From contig JALBYC010000045.1 in assembly GCA_023212645.1 (NCBI GenBank), positions 1 to 50,236 of the forward strand: DNA of 50,236 nt. The letters run 5' to 3'. Source of the DNA: Farysia itapuensis. Its lineage: Eukaryota; Basidiomycota; Ustilaginomycetes; Ustilaginales; Ustilaginaceae. Shown here one piece after another: positions 19,819 through 30,200 of the stretch. Numbering within the stretch: position 1 is the first letter of the stretch; every line of letters begins with the position of its first letter. The notes under the pieces were generated by a model. That model did not search any database, was not told the origin of the DNA, and saw nothing but the letters and a program-made list of their open reading frames with translations. The position numbers were made by a program, and so were the translations under genes.

Positions 19819-21654
19819 TTATTCGTGCCCGATAATGTGGCCGAGTTCGAGGAGAAGACGATACATGTAGACGGAGAGGTCGACTTTGCGCATAGATTTG
19901 GTGATCCACTTTCTGCTTTCGGCAGCGAGGAGCTGGCCGTGTTTGATGCCTTGCGGATCGTGGAGGAAGTAGTCCATCAGCACGGGAATTTCCTCCATGT
20001 CGAGCGAGACTGGTACGTAGTGCAGCCAGGGGACGATGCGGTCGTCGTGCCATTCGACAAAGATGGTCTGCTTGAATACGAGACTGTTGCTCTCCATGAG
20101 TCGGTAAAAGCGGCCAGACATGGCGTTGCCGTCGAGGTCAAAGAGGAACTTGTGCTTGTACGCATGAGAGCCGGGCATCTGCTTGGCTATGGGGACAATG
20201 CTCTGCCATGCCGCAGCGTCCGCGTCGCCGGGGGGCTGAATGATGTGGCTGAAATTGATGTCAAAGCTGTCCGGCCCGAGACGGGAGAGTGCCGTCATCT
20301 GATGCTCGTCAAATTCGGTCGGCATCGTCGGCATGGCCACACGGGTGAGGTTCGTCGGGCCTTGGTCGAGCTGCTGTGCTTTGGCCTTGAACTGTTGCAT
20401 GAGCATCACCATTCGATGACGGTGGCCAAACTTGTTTTGAGCAGGTACAGCGTTGCCACCGGTATTGGAGCCGCGCCAGTAGATGACGTCCTTCTTGTCT
20501 GCAAACGGCTGCGTGTCGGGCGCATGGCCGTATCGGTATCCCACCGCCGCATAGGCCCAGGACGGGTATAGAATGTCGATGAACGAAGACACTTTGGAGC
20601 TGGAAAGCATGGGCACGGTCGCGGTGAAGCACGGTCCGCTGTTTATCATCAGACCGTGCCTGTGGCGCCAGTGCTCACCCTGTGTGCAGACATTGATCGA
20701 AGGTCGATCGACCGGCATAAGAGAGTCAGTCTCTGTGTTGCGTGGGCAGCTACGCGTCAGCTGCTTGAAGCCATCCAGCGCGCCATGATCGTACACAAAG
20801 GGCGCCATAGGCGATGTTGGGTCTTCCTGACCGGGTGTGGCACCACACACTTTGTGCACATCGTCCCAGTTCTGCAGCACAGTAAAGGCGGGCAAAGCGT
20901 GCAGGAAGGGAGTCATGAGCTCGCGCAGCACGCGCACAGTCTGATCCGTCTCCTTGGCAGAAGTGGTGACGTTACCATTGGCAAACTTCCACCAATGCAG
21001 CTGGTTCGAGTTGGAGGTGAGCGCGTGCTCCATGCGTTGGCGCAGCACTGCGGGGGCGACGCTGCGCAACGGCTCCAGATCCTTTTCAATCTGTCCATAG
21101 TCGTCAATGATGGGCGCTTTGTGGGCTTTCGCAAACTCGAACCACTGCCTAAAGCCTGGTGGGGGTTGACGCTGGTACTGGGCAATGTAAGTGTTGACGG
21201 CCTGCTTGTAGGTGCGCGACTGTCTGCGCTGCATCTGTTTGAACTTTGCCTGAGCATTGCGGATGTGGCAGGCGACCGTATGTGTGCCCTGACTGATGGG
21301 GAGACACTGTTCCGGCAGGGGATCAGACTTGACGGGCCAGTGCGTGTTGATCACGTCGCTCGCCAGCGAGTGCGCACTGGAAATCGCCCCCGGTCTCTGG
21401 TACGACACCAGCGTAAAAGGCACACCGATCAGCAGGACAAAGCACACTAGTCGGACCAGGTTGCGGTTGTTGTGCACAAACGACGTGACGGTGGACGAGT
21501 GCCGGGCATAGGCGTCAAACACCTGACCTCTGCTGCTGCTACTCTCGCCCACCCCCCCCAACGGCGATGGAGGATAGCTCGACGACGCTCGTCGTCCATC
21601 ACCATCGTGATCCGCCAACAGTGCATCCTCCTGCTCCGACCTCGTCTCTCCCAT
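19819..21654 (-). CDS. GT90 (CAP10-like) glycosyltransferase, type II membrane protein, copy 1
   Basis: Single exon, 611 residues from the ATG at 21654; the frame extends further only through non-ATG codons. A cytosolic tail of about 65 residues precedes one membrane anchor (about residues 66-86, LVRLVCFVLLIGVPFTLVSY), the topology of a Golgi transferase. The lumenal stem has a conserved PPPGF..W segment and IDDYGQIEKDLEP. The CAP10/GT90 domain shows YWRGSNTGG at about residue 392, an FDLDGNAMSGRFYRLMESNS segment and EWHDDRIVPWLHYVPVSLD near residue 531. Relatives include Cryptococcus Cap10 and the xylosyltransferase Cxt1 and animal POGLUT enzymes; most known members transfer xylose or glucose. 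Donor and acceptor here are unknown. It lies in tandem with copy 2. Confidence 0.9.
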   Translation of the reverse strand: MGETRSEQEDALLADHDGDGRRASSSYPPSPLGGVGESSSSRGQVFDAYARHSSTVTSFVHNNRNLVRLVCFVLLIGVPFTLVSYQRPGAISSAHSLASDVINTHWPVKSDPLPEQCLPISQGTHTVACHIRNAQAKFKQMQRRQSRTYKQAVNTYIAQYQRQPPPGFRQWFEFAKAHKAPIIDDYGQIEKDLEPLRSVAPAVLRQRMEHALTSNSNQLHWWKFANGNVTTSAKETDQTVRVLRELMTPFLHALPAFTVLQNWDDVHKVCGATPGQEDPTSPMAPFVYDHGALDGFKQLTRSCPRNTETDSLMPVDRPSINVCTQGEHWRHRHGLMINSGPCFTATVPMLSSSKVSSFIDILYPSWAYAAVGYRYGHAPDTQPFADKKDVIYWRGSNTGGNAVPAQNKFGHRHRMVMLMQQFKAKAQQLDQGPTNLTRVAMPTMPTEFDEHQMTALSRLGPDSFDINFSHIIQPPGDADAAAWQSIVPIAKQMPGSHAYKHKFLFDLDGNAMSGRFYRLMESNSLVFKQTIFVEWHDDRIVPWLHYVPVSLDMEEIPVLMDYFLHDPQGIKHGQLLAAESRKWITKSMRKVDLSVYMYRLLLELGHIIGHE

Positions 21655-22067
21655 CGTTCGTATGGTAAAAAAAGGGGGAGGAAACAGCAACCTGGGAAAA
21701 GGGAAACGAGGCACCGGCTATTTAGCGCGTGGCAGAGACTGTATCGCTTCTAGAGACACGCTGCACGTGTCAAAAGAGATGTCCGTGAGAGCAGCGCATC
21801 CACAGGCGGGAAAGCCGTCCAAGCTGCAGAATGCAGAAAAGCGGAAATGTTTGGGCAGCTGTCGCGCGGTGTTGCGGTCAAAGAACGACACGCTACAACT
21901 CCGAGGCGGAGTCGATAAAACCCGCCTTTCCAGCGAATCCCAAACGCGCCATCCATCCGGCCATCCCCAAGCCCTTTTTTTTCCCATCCAGCGGACCCTT
22001 GATTGACAGGATTGCCGAGCTGCACACTGTCTCAAGGGCAGGCATATTCGCCCTAATAAAAATGTAT

Positions 22068-23852
22068 CTATTCTGGGTTGAGAAGGTGTGCAAATTCTAG
22101 AAGCAGACGGTAGTAGTAGATAGTGACGTCCACCGGACGCAGCGCGGCCGCCGCCCAGTCTTTGCCAGCTTTGGCAATTTTGGTCGCTTCTGCTAGACCC
22201 TCGGGGGTGTGCATAAAGTAATCGAGCAGTATTGGCAGCTGGTTGTTTTCAATCGCAATGTCGATGGGGACGTAGTGCAGCCATGGCACCAGTCGGTCAT
22301 CATGCCATTCGGACCAGATGGTTTGCTTAATGACGAGCGAGTTGGACTCTAGCAGCTGGTAAAAGCGACACGACATGCTCTGACCGTCAAGATCGAGCAG
22401 GTACTTGAACTTGTAGATATTGTCGCCAGGCAGTGGACCGGTGGGCGGAACGTACTTGGACATGTCGGCTGTCAGCTCGTCGTTGGTGTTGACGTAGGCC
22501 GAGAAGCTGACGTCAAACATGCCTGGACCGAGTCGTTTGATGGCCTGCGTCAGGTCAGGATCGGTGTAGTCAAACAGTGGCAGCGTGTTGTTGGCAACGT
22601 GGACCGACTCGCGTGTGGGCACAAGGTCATTGCGGCCTAGAGCAGCTTCGATCGGGTCGAGCTCAGGGCGACCTTGGAGCTTTTCTGCGGCTTCGCGAAG
22701 CTGCTTGAAATATCGCATCGCCCGATGACGGTGTCCTCCGGCCCAATTGTCAAGCCTCTGCGATAGACCAGTGGACGAGCCGCGCCAATAGAGCGTGTCG
22801 TGCTTGAGTTCAAACGGCAATGGGTCGGGGAAAATGGGACCACCAGGGTCAGCGGCGCCGCGATACATTTCGTGAAAGTAACACACATTGGGGATCAGAA
22901 TATCGCCAAACGGAGAAAGCTTGCCGCGCGAAAGGATGGGCACCATTTGGTCAAACGGTCGAAAGGTATCGGGCCCTTGGAGGAAGCCATGCAGGGGCTG
23001 AATGTCTTGCATGTCTTCGTGACAGACGTCGAGCGGCGGATTGAGGTGCTTCCATTCGTCCGCCGTGCTCAAATGATTGGCGGGACACGTCTTGCTCATC
23101 CACCACGTCGTATTTTGGCCCGCTGCGTTGTACACGCGCATTCGCGGAGCTGCTTGACTCTTGCCGCTGGCCAGCTTGTGAAGCATCTGTGCAGCTTTGC
23201 GCGATGACGAGGGCGTCTTGCTCGGACTTGTGTCGAGTACACGTGGCTCGGAAAACCAGTTGAAGAGAAAAGTTACGTCTGGCAAAAGGTGCAGCACCGG
23301 TTTCAGCACCCGTTCCAGGGTCGTGATGGAAATGAACATGTTGTCCGGCCCCGTTCCGGCAAAGGTGCCATTGCTGATGGTGATTACGCCGAGACTTATT
23401 TCGTTGTAGATCAGCGTTGCTTCTGCCATTCGGTGATAGATCAGCTCGGTCGACATTTCTCGGAATGGCGCCAGATCCGCCTCGATCTGGTCGTAGTCGT
23501 CGATCACGGTGACATTGTTGTCTAACGCATATTGCACCCACTGCTCAAAGCCTGGCGGTGGTCTGCGTTGATAGCGTTTCTGATACTGCCGCACGGCTTG
23601 AGAAATGGACCGGGATTGGCGCGCTTGGAACTGGTCAAACAACTCTTGCGCTCGTTGCACACGGCACGAGATGGGATGCTGACTGCATGCTGCCAGTACA
23701 GGATCTAGCTTGACCACGTCGAATCGATCCACCAGATATGGTCGTAGGGTGGTGATGGCCAGCAGAGCCACCGCGACTACCAAGCCGAACGACACCAGAC
23801 GACGACCCATACGCGTACGCGCGACCGGAACTGGATGTACGCCGCCCGACAT
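22068..23852 (-). CDS. GT90 (CAP10-like) glycosyltransferase, type II membrane protein, copy 2
   Basis: Single exon, 594 residues. A short cytosolic tail is followed by a signal anchor (about residues 17-36, RLVSFGLVVAVALLAITTL). The lumenal part has the same order of blocks as the adjacent copy: RRPPPGFEQWV, IDDYDQIEADLAPFR, YWRGSSTG (about residue 356), LDLDGQSMSCRFYQLLESNS and EWHDDRLVPWLHYVPIDI, then a YYYRLLLEFAHLL end. The middle third differs greatly from copy 1, so the duplication is old, and acceptor choice may differ. It should act in the Golgi lumen. The genes lie on the same strand, and 413 bp separate them. Confidence 0.9.
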   Translation of the reverse strand: MSGGVHPVPVARTRMGRRLVSFGLVVAVALLAITTLRPYLVDRFDVVKLDPVLAACSQHPISCRVQRAQELFDQFQARQSRSISQAVRQYQKRYQRRPPPGFEQWVQYALDNNVTVIDDYDQIEADLAPFREMSTELIYHRMAEATLIYNEISLGVITISNGTFAGTGPDNMFISITTLERVLKPVLHLLPDVTFLFNWFSEPRVLDTSPSKTPSSSRKAAQMLHKLASGKSQAAPRMRVYNAAGQNTTWWMSKTCPANHLSTADEWKHLNPPLDVCHEDMQDIQPLHGFLQGPDTFRPFDQMVPILSRGKLSPFGDILIPNVCYFHEMYRGAADPGGPIFPDPLPFELKHDTLYWRGSSTGLSQRLDNWAGGHRHRAMRYFKQLREAAEKLQGRPELDPIEAALGRNDLVPTRESVHVANNTLPLFDYTDPDLTQAIKRLGPGMFDVSFSAYVNTNDELTADMSKYVPPTGPLPGDNIYKFKYLLDLDGQSMSCRFYQLLESNSLVIKQTIWSEWHDDRLVPWLHYVPIDIAIENNQLPILLDYFMHTPEGLAEATKIAKAGKDWAAAALRPVDVTIYYYRLLLEFAHLLNPE

Positions 23853-24218
23853 GGTGTTGCAACACTAGGAACGATCTCGAGCGGAAAATAAAAATTCCTC
23901 TGCCGGCCAGAAACAACGGGAAGGGGGGTGAAATTTAGTGGCGCTCAGGGTGGCAGACCAGCACCCTTCGGAGCGGTAAGGTCTGCAGCAGGTTTAGCGA
24001 GACACGGCTGCCCGTAAAAAATCAGGTCAAAGGCGCATGGCTAAGGGCCCAGGAATTGACACTCCGCGTCAAAAGTGTTGTTGTCGCCGAGCTGCATTTG
24101 GCCAATGAATTTTTTGGCCTAGCTAGCCAGGGTTCCCGTTTGGTGTTGTTGCCGCACCGGCAAGCCCCATCCTTCTGAGGGTTGATCGCTCGCTCGCCCT
24201 GTAGCTTGCCCTCCAACC
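23853..24218. other. divergent promoter region, GT90 copy 2 / acyltransferase
   Basis: 366 bp without a gene. It contains a CCAAT box in GGCCAATG (about 24109-24116) and an AT-rich stretch near 24105-24120, placed to drive either the minus-strand GT90 or the plus-strand acyltransferase. Joint control is possible but not shown. Confidence 0.4.
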
Positions 24219-25451
24219 ATGACCTATTCAGAAGACTCACGACAATCGAGCCCATTGCTCCCAGACCCAGCCAGTATGGGTCACAATACCAACGCCAAGT
24301 TCAGGATGCTTGGCAAGATTGGCTTTGTGCCAGGCTGGGAAGGCTTGCGAGGCTTTGCCGTCGCGCTCGTCATGTTCTCGCATGTTGTCGAGCACAGCGA
24401 GATGCTGGGAATCTTGGGTGTGGGCATCTTTTTCGTCCTGTCTGGTTTCCTCATTACTGGCGTGCTCATGTCCCAGATCGAGAAGCAGCAGCTGGCTGCT
24501 CCAACACACAACGAGGTCTCGCTCGCACGCCGCTTCGCCTACCTCCCACGCTTCTACACGGATCGATTCGTGCGTCTGACGCCCGCCTTAGCCATGATGG
24601 TCGGCGTCGTTGCCTACGTTGGCTCTGGACACCCGATCATTGAGAAAGACGCACTGTGCGCCTTTTTCTACCTGCACAACTACTACCCGGTACAACCAAA
24701 CGAACCGCGTCTCATGTTCCCCGGCCTCTTTCTCAACACCTGGTCGCTTGCGGTCGAAGAGCAGTTTTACATCTTTTGGTCGCTCGTCATTGGCTTTGTC
24801 GTGCCGCTGCCTCTGCAGAAGCGCGCCATGGTGATTGGTGCCTTGATCGGCGGCAGTTTCATGGTTCGTTGGTACAGCGGCTATGCCTTCTTGGGCGAGC
24901 ACATGTACGGCATCGACTATCGCTACGCCTACTCAAGCAACGCATTCAAAATGTTTGTCGGATGTGCAGCTCGCCTGGTGCCCATGCCCGCTTTCTGCAC
25001 ACGCCCCATTATCGGCATGCTTAGCACCTTGTCGCTCTTTGTTCTGGTCTGGGTGTGGGGATGGGGTACGATTGCGGTTGGATTCGACCTGCGCACTGTT
25101 GGCTGCTGGCTCGAGCTGTTTACCTGCATTGTCAGCCTGTTTGCCATCACGGGCTCCATTCACGGCAACCGGATCTTGGAGCTTCAGCCGCTCCGGTTTG
25201 TTGGCCGCGTTTCCTACTCGCTCTACCTCTGGCAGTTCCCACTGCACGCACTGTGGAACTGGCCCATCCGCGACTGGGCACCCACCGGACTGGCCTTTAC
25301 GATTGCCACGTTCACCACATTCACGATTGAGGAGCCGATTCGCAACGCGTATCATGCATGGAAAACGGCACGTACCGGCCACAGCAGCAACAGCCACACA
25401 CGCCACGAGGACTCGGTGGAAAAAGTGACCGATGCGCGGCGAGTAGACTAG
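24219..25451 (+). CDS. membrane acyltransferase, family 3 (OafA/YrhL type)
   Basis: Single exon, 410 residues, with about ten hydrophobic segments. The acyltransferase-3 hallmarks are in order: GWEGLRGFAVALVMFSHVVEH (about residues 40-60, with the conserved arginine and histidine), GIFFVLSGFLITGVL (about 69-83), NTWSLAVEEQFYIFW (about 172-186), GRVSYSLYLWQFPLHALW and EEPIRNAY near the C-terminus. These enzymes transfer acetyl or other acyl groups to sugars, lipids or proteins across a membrane. Beside two GT90 genes, O-acylation of a glycan is the likeliest role, by analogy with bacterial OafA. That is inference: the family also contains soluble-substrate enzymes. The hydrophilic N- and C-terminal tails are short. 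Confidence 0.9.
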   Translation: MTYSEDSRQSSPLLPDPASMGHNTNAKFRMLGKIGFVPGWEGLRGFAVALVMFSHVVEHSEMLGILGVGIFFVLSGFLITGVLMSQIEKQQLAAPTHNEVSLARRFAYLPRFYTDRFVRLTPALAMMVGVVAYVGSGHPIIEKDALCAFFYLHNYYPVQPNEPRLMFPGLFLNTWSLAVEEQFYIFWSLVIGFVVPLPLQKRAMVIGALIGGSFMVRWYSGYAFLGEHMYGIDYRYAYSSNAFKMFVGCAARLVPMPAFCTRPIIGMLSTLSLFVLVWVWGWGTIAVGFDLRTVGCWLELFTCIVSLFAITGSIHGNRILELQPLRFVGRVSYSLYLWQFPLHALWNWPIRDWAPTGLAFTIATFTTFTIEEPIRNAYHAWKTARTGHSSNSHTRHEDSVEKVTDARRVD

Positions 25452-25942
25452 GACCGGGTGGGCAGGCCGCGGAATAGATAAGCAGAGCGCATTTGGAATG
25501 ACAATGTAGATATATATTTTCTGACACCGGTGTTGTTTCATGTGTGTGAATTCGTATGCACGCGTCGCCGAGCTGATTGTATATACAGGCAAGGATATCG
25601 AAATTCACGGTGCAAGTGCAAGATCTGCATGCAAGGATCTGCATCATTGTCGATCCCTTTGTTTTTTCTCTCTTGGAAGCATGGCGACACGCATGAGTGT
25701 GTGTGTGTGTCGGCTGCACGATGCCGTTGGGTGTTGTGTGTTGTTGCACCCTGACCTCTGCTTCCGGCCTTTGCTGGTTTTCAGGCACCAGCCGCACTTC
25801 CAAGGGGGAAAAGTTTTCATCGTGGCGCTGTTGTCGCCATGTACCACTAGAATCTAGTCGGCTCCCGCGTCTCACATGGGCCAAAGATTTTAGCTAATAA
25901 GCCGAGGCAGACGATTCTCCAGCTTGCCTCTCGTCCACTACC
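25452..25942. other. intergenic, nothing recognised except a short (TG)n run
   Basis: 491 bp. A 15-base TG repeat lies at about 25697-25711. The sequence just before 25943 is a plain leader. I see no gene, tRNA or named element. Confidence 0.5.
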
Positions 25943-27085
25943 ATGAAGGAGACTATTGATGAGGAACAGCAACGGCCAGGCGTTGTGGCAGACAGCCGTA
26001 CGCATCGCTTCAAGAAATGGATCAGTCTGGCGGTTTTGATCGTGTTTACAACGACGACGAGCATGGTTAGTCAACGGTCTAGGGCCGTTGCCAGTCCAGG
26101 AGGCTCGTCGTACTGTGTGGCGACGTCGGTGCTGTTATCGGAACTGCTCAAGTTGGTCGTCAGCTTTCTCGTCGTAGTCTACCGCGCAGGTCACGCGACG
26201 ACGACGAGTACGGGCAACGAGCAAGATACACAAGCCCTGCTCGACGAACACAAGCAGAGCAACGACGAAGAACTCACGCCGCCAACAGCACCACTCTCGC
26301 CGCTGGGCAAGCTACGCTCTGCCTACGCCACTGTATTCAACACGTCGGCGTGGATGATGAGTGTACCTGCGCTGATCTACGTGGCACAAAACTTGCTCCA
26401 GCTCGTCGCCAATGCCCACCTCTCCGCCGTCGCTTACCAGGGAATTTCTCAGCTCAAACTTGTCACGGCCGCCTTGATCAGCGTGTTGGTGTTTGGACGA
26501 ACGTTGACGGGCCGACAGTGGGCGTGTATGCCGGTGTTGATGATGGGTGTATTGCTCGTATCGCAGCGACCTTCACGCTTGTTGGCTGCGGTGGGGGAGA
26601 GTGACCCTGCCTACATGCTCGGCGTGTGTGCCGTCCTACTCTCCTGCGTCTGCGGCTCCTTTGCAGCGGTATACATCGAGACCAGACTCAAAGCCCACAT
26701 GTCGGTACCTCTGGCCGTTCGAAACGCCCAACTAGCCACTTTTGCAGCACTCGCAGCCACGGTCGCCCTCTTCATCCAGGCCCTACGCTCCCCGCAGGGT
26801 CTGGCATCCTTCCAACCCCTCGCAGGCTTCAACGTCCTAGCATGGTCCACCGTCCTCCTCCGTGCAGCAAGTGGCTACGTCGTATCCATCACCCTCCGCT
26901 ACGCAGATACCATCATGAAGGGCTTCGCTACAAGCTTAGCCATCCTCACAACCATCTCCCTAGAGAGCATCCTCAAAACTTCCCTCCCCACCACAAACCA
27001 GATCCTGGGCGCATCCCTCGTCCTCGCAGCCACCTACAACTACGTCCGCGCCTCGTCATCCAAAACACCACCCACCCAGTCCTAG
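25943..27085 (+). CDS. Golgi nucleotide-sugar transporter (SLC35A type, UDP-Gal/UDP-GlcNAc/CMP-Sia family)
   Basis: Single exon, 380 residues, about ten membrane segments. Family landmarks are visible: SVLLSELLKLVVSFLVV in the first third, SAVAYQGISQLKLVTAALISVL in the middle (the NNL..YQ..QLK/T region), SCVCGSFAAVYIETRLK, and RYADTIMKGFATSLAILTTISLES near the end (the YADN..KGFATS signature). A hydrophilic loop of about 50 residues (from about residue 83) separates helices 2 and 3. These antiporters exchange a cytosolic nucleotide sugar for lumenal nucleoside monophosphate in Golgi or ER. The sugar cannot be predicted from sequence. Next to two GT90 genes and an acyltransferase it may supply their donor. 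Confidence 0.9.
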   Translation: MKETIDEEQQRPGVVADSRTHRFKKWISLAVLIVFTTTTSMVSQRSRAVASPGGSSYCVATSVLLSELLKLVVSFLVVVYRAGHATTTSTGNEQDTQALLDEHKQSNDEELTPPTAPLSPLGKLRSAYATVFNTSAWMMSVPALIYVAQNLLQLVANAHLSAVAYQGISQLKLVTAALISVLVFGRTLTGRQWACMPVLMMGVLLVSQRPSRLLAAVGESDPAYMLGVCAVLLSCVCGSFAAVYIETRLKAHMSVPLAVRNAQLATFAALAATVALFIQALRSPQGLASFQPLAGFNVLAWSTVLLRAASGYVVSITLRYADTIMKGFATSLAILTTISLESILKTSLPTTNQILGASLVLAATYNYVRASSSKTPPTQS

Positions 27086-27298
27086 TCCGGGTCCTTTCAC
27101 ACTCCTTTTTTCTCTTGCATGTCTTTTCTCGCTGGCCAGTTTTAGCAGCAGCAGCTCTTTGCCACCTTGTATATCCCCGCACGCACAGCATACCGCGCGC
27201 CCCATGTCTTTGTCTAATGGAAACCAACCCTTTCCCACCCCAAATGTTGGTTTCTCATCTTTCCTGTGATGTGTATGGTGAAAGAGGTGGGGGTGCTT

Positions 27299-30200
27299 TT
27301 ACGAGTAGGAAGAAGTGGTGTTGGAGAGGAAAGTTTTGAGGTCCTTGATTTTGCTGGTGGCCGTGACGGGTCCAGCTTGGCTGCGCGGTTCGACTTCGAG
27401 CGAGCGTTCGTACAGCAAGTCGTCGTCCAGGATGGGCACGTCGACAATCAGACGCTCGACATTGGCATTGGGCCTGATAAAGCGGTCGTACTGCTGACAC
27501 CGCGCTACCGCCATCACCGCTTCGTCCATCAGCGAAAACTTGCGCCAGTGAATCATGCCGTCGCTCGGCCGCTTGCTGGGATTACCGTCCGAGATGGAGA
27601 GAATGTCCTGCAGATGCACGCCGACGTAGGGGATCGTCGGGCCTTCCGAGTTTTCCAGCGCCAGTCGGTACGCCGCACTAGACCGTTCGTTGGACATGAG
27701 ACGCACCAGACTCTGGTAAGCCTTGTTGACAGGACGGCCCTTGAGCAGCTCGCGCGTGTGCTTGAGTCGGTGCACGGCCGTCTTACTCAGCCCACCCAGC
27801 ACGCTGTTCAGCGAACCATAGTTGTTGCCGTGACGCAAGATGGCGGCAATGTTGTAAAACTTTTCCAGCATCCGCGCCCGATGCTTTGTCTTGCCCTGCA
27901 GCAAGATCATGGAACAGACCCAGTTCGAAATGTAGTTAAAGTGCGAGATCGACTTGGCCACCGGACCTACGCGTTGTTCGTGCGGGACCAGAATGTGGCG
28001 CAGCAGGTCGCGAGGCTGGATCGCGGTAAAGTAGACCCACTCGAGCCGCGTCAGCTCCGATGCAATCTCCTCGTCGTCTGTCTCCATGAGCATGTTGGAA
28101 ATGGCACGCAGATGCAGCTTCTGGTCACCGCTCGATCTCGGCTCAAAGGTGGCAATGGACGGTGCACCACTGCTGCTGCTGGCGTTTGCACCATGGCTCG
28201 GATGCGAGGTGTGCGAGCTGCGTCCATTCGAGCCTGAGCCAACGCTGTAATTGTTGATACCGTGACCTTTGAGGCTGTCTGCTTTCGATACGAGGCTCAT
28301 GTTGTCCTCGGTGGACGAAGTGGTGACGTCTGACGCACTGCGGGAACGGCTTCCATCGAGCCGAGGCGGCAGACTGACGTCTGAGCCAGTTGTGCTCGTA
28401 GTGTCTTCCAGCGCTCCTCGCGCGGCAAGATCCGGGACAGAATTGCTTAGCGATGGCATGGCAGCTGCGTTGCTCGACGACAGTCCGCTCGTCTCTTCCG
28501 TGTCAGGCTGAGGACGTCCCTTGTCGACAGACCTGCTCCAGACCGCGTCCAAGTCGACTGCATATGCTGTCGCTTCCACGCTGGCGCGCATGTGGCCAGC
28601 GGTATACGTAGTGTCTCGATGCTGCAGCAAGCGGCGGTGGAAGTCCAGCAGCATGGCATGCGTCTCGGGGTGGCACAGATCGCCAGGATAATCCTGCACC
28701 CAGTCGGCCAGCATGCTCGCAAGTCGAATCAGCGCAAAACGGTGCATCAATCCCTCAGCCACTTCTAGCTGCGTCAGCGACTCGAAGCGCGAGACCATTT
28801 GGGACAGCAGCTCCTGTGGTGTGGCAAAGCCGCGGTAGAAGACCATGAAAGTGGTGACGAACCGCTCATCGGTGCGAGAGACGGCAGCGTGAAAAACTTT
28901 GTCCCACAGCTCGTCAATCGAGACATATCCACCGGCGGACTTGGCGACGTTGAGATCTTGTTGTGCCTTGAACAGCTTTTCGCGTAAAATGACCTCATCG
29001 TCTGACTGGAGAGAGGGAGCTTCTGACAGGACCGAGGCCATTGTCGCGCTGCTCATCTTTCGAGATGTATTGTACGCATCCTGGCCGCGGGATCTCTGCT
29101 GCTGCTGCAATTGCAATGGAGATGCAGAGTCGAAAGCAGTTGGAGAGGTGAGGTCGATCGGAGACCGGATCATGCTGCCGTCGTTGGATTGGCTGCTTGA
29201 CGAGGCGGCCTGGTCGTTGTTCAGACTAGTGTCGCTCAGGTCTCTTTCACGTATTAGAGAAAGTGATCCTCTTGGTGAATCAACATCGTCCAAGCTTGCG
29301 TCTGCATCTTTTGCTGGGCTGTCACCTGTGGACCGTAGCGAGTTGGTTTGCGAACTGTCTTTAGAGTGACCAGAAAAGGTACGGATGGGTGGCACAGGTT
29401 GTCTTGCAGACGGCGAAAGGGATCGCTGTGCGGTCATGGCTGTGGGTAGCGGAGGCACAGTAGTACCTCGGCGAGAGCGACCGCTGCGGGCTTTGGCCAC
29501 TTCTCGGACAAGGTACGAGAAGCAATCGCGCATCCGCTTTTTTCCCTCGTCGCTCTGAGTGGTGCATTCCGCAAGACCGACACCCCAAACGCAAGCCATG
29601 TCACTGGCATAATATGGATCGACAGCTTTGGGCAACACCTCTGACTTGCAGGCAAGCATCACGGTGCTCAAGTCTGCCATCGCAAAGTTCTCGAGCAGCT
29701 CAGACATGCCTCGGAACGAGCTAATGTCGGCGGCATCGTAGCACAGGATCACTGCGTCGATGCGTGGCAAGAATTTGGGCCAAGCGAATCGCTTACTCGG
29801 ACCGTACAAGAGTACGGAAGCGTCTATCTCGAGCACTTCGATGGTACGCTGCTCCGAGTCCACAATGCAGACCGTGGAATGTGACGTGACTTTCTCCGAC
29901 AGAACGTGCGGTTCGGACAGCCCGAATTTGCGCAGACCCTTGCGGATAACGGTCGACTTGCCTGCCTGAGCATGACCGACAACAGCAATTACAAAGCTGG
30001 CATGCGACTTTGGTTGCGAGTTGACCTGTTGCAACAAGCTGGCACTACTGCCGCTCCTGCTTCGCGTAGAGGGTCGACGCTCTCCAGCGTCTACACTGGC
30101 TGCTTCGTTCGGCGTGCTGGGCCCGACTGTCGTACGCGACACGCCGTCGTTATACAGACTGGTCAGACTTGCAGAGTCCGGAGCGCTGCGAGTTTGCGTG

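Noticed and set aside
21655..21714. 20-residue N-terminal extension of GT90 copy 1
   Set aside because: It opens with GTG, and the first ATG at 21654 leaves the membrane anchor intact.
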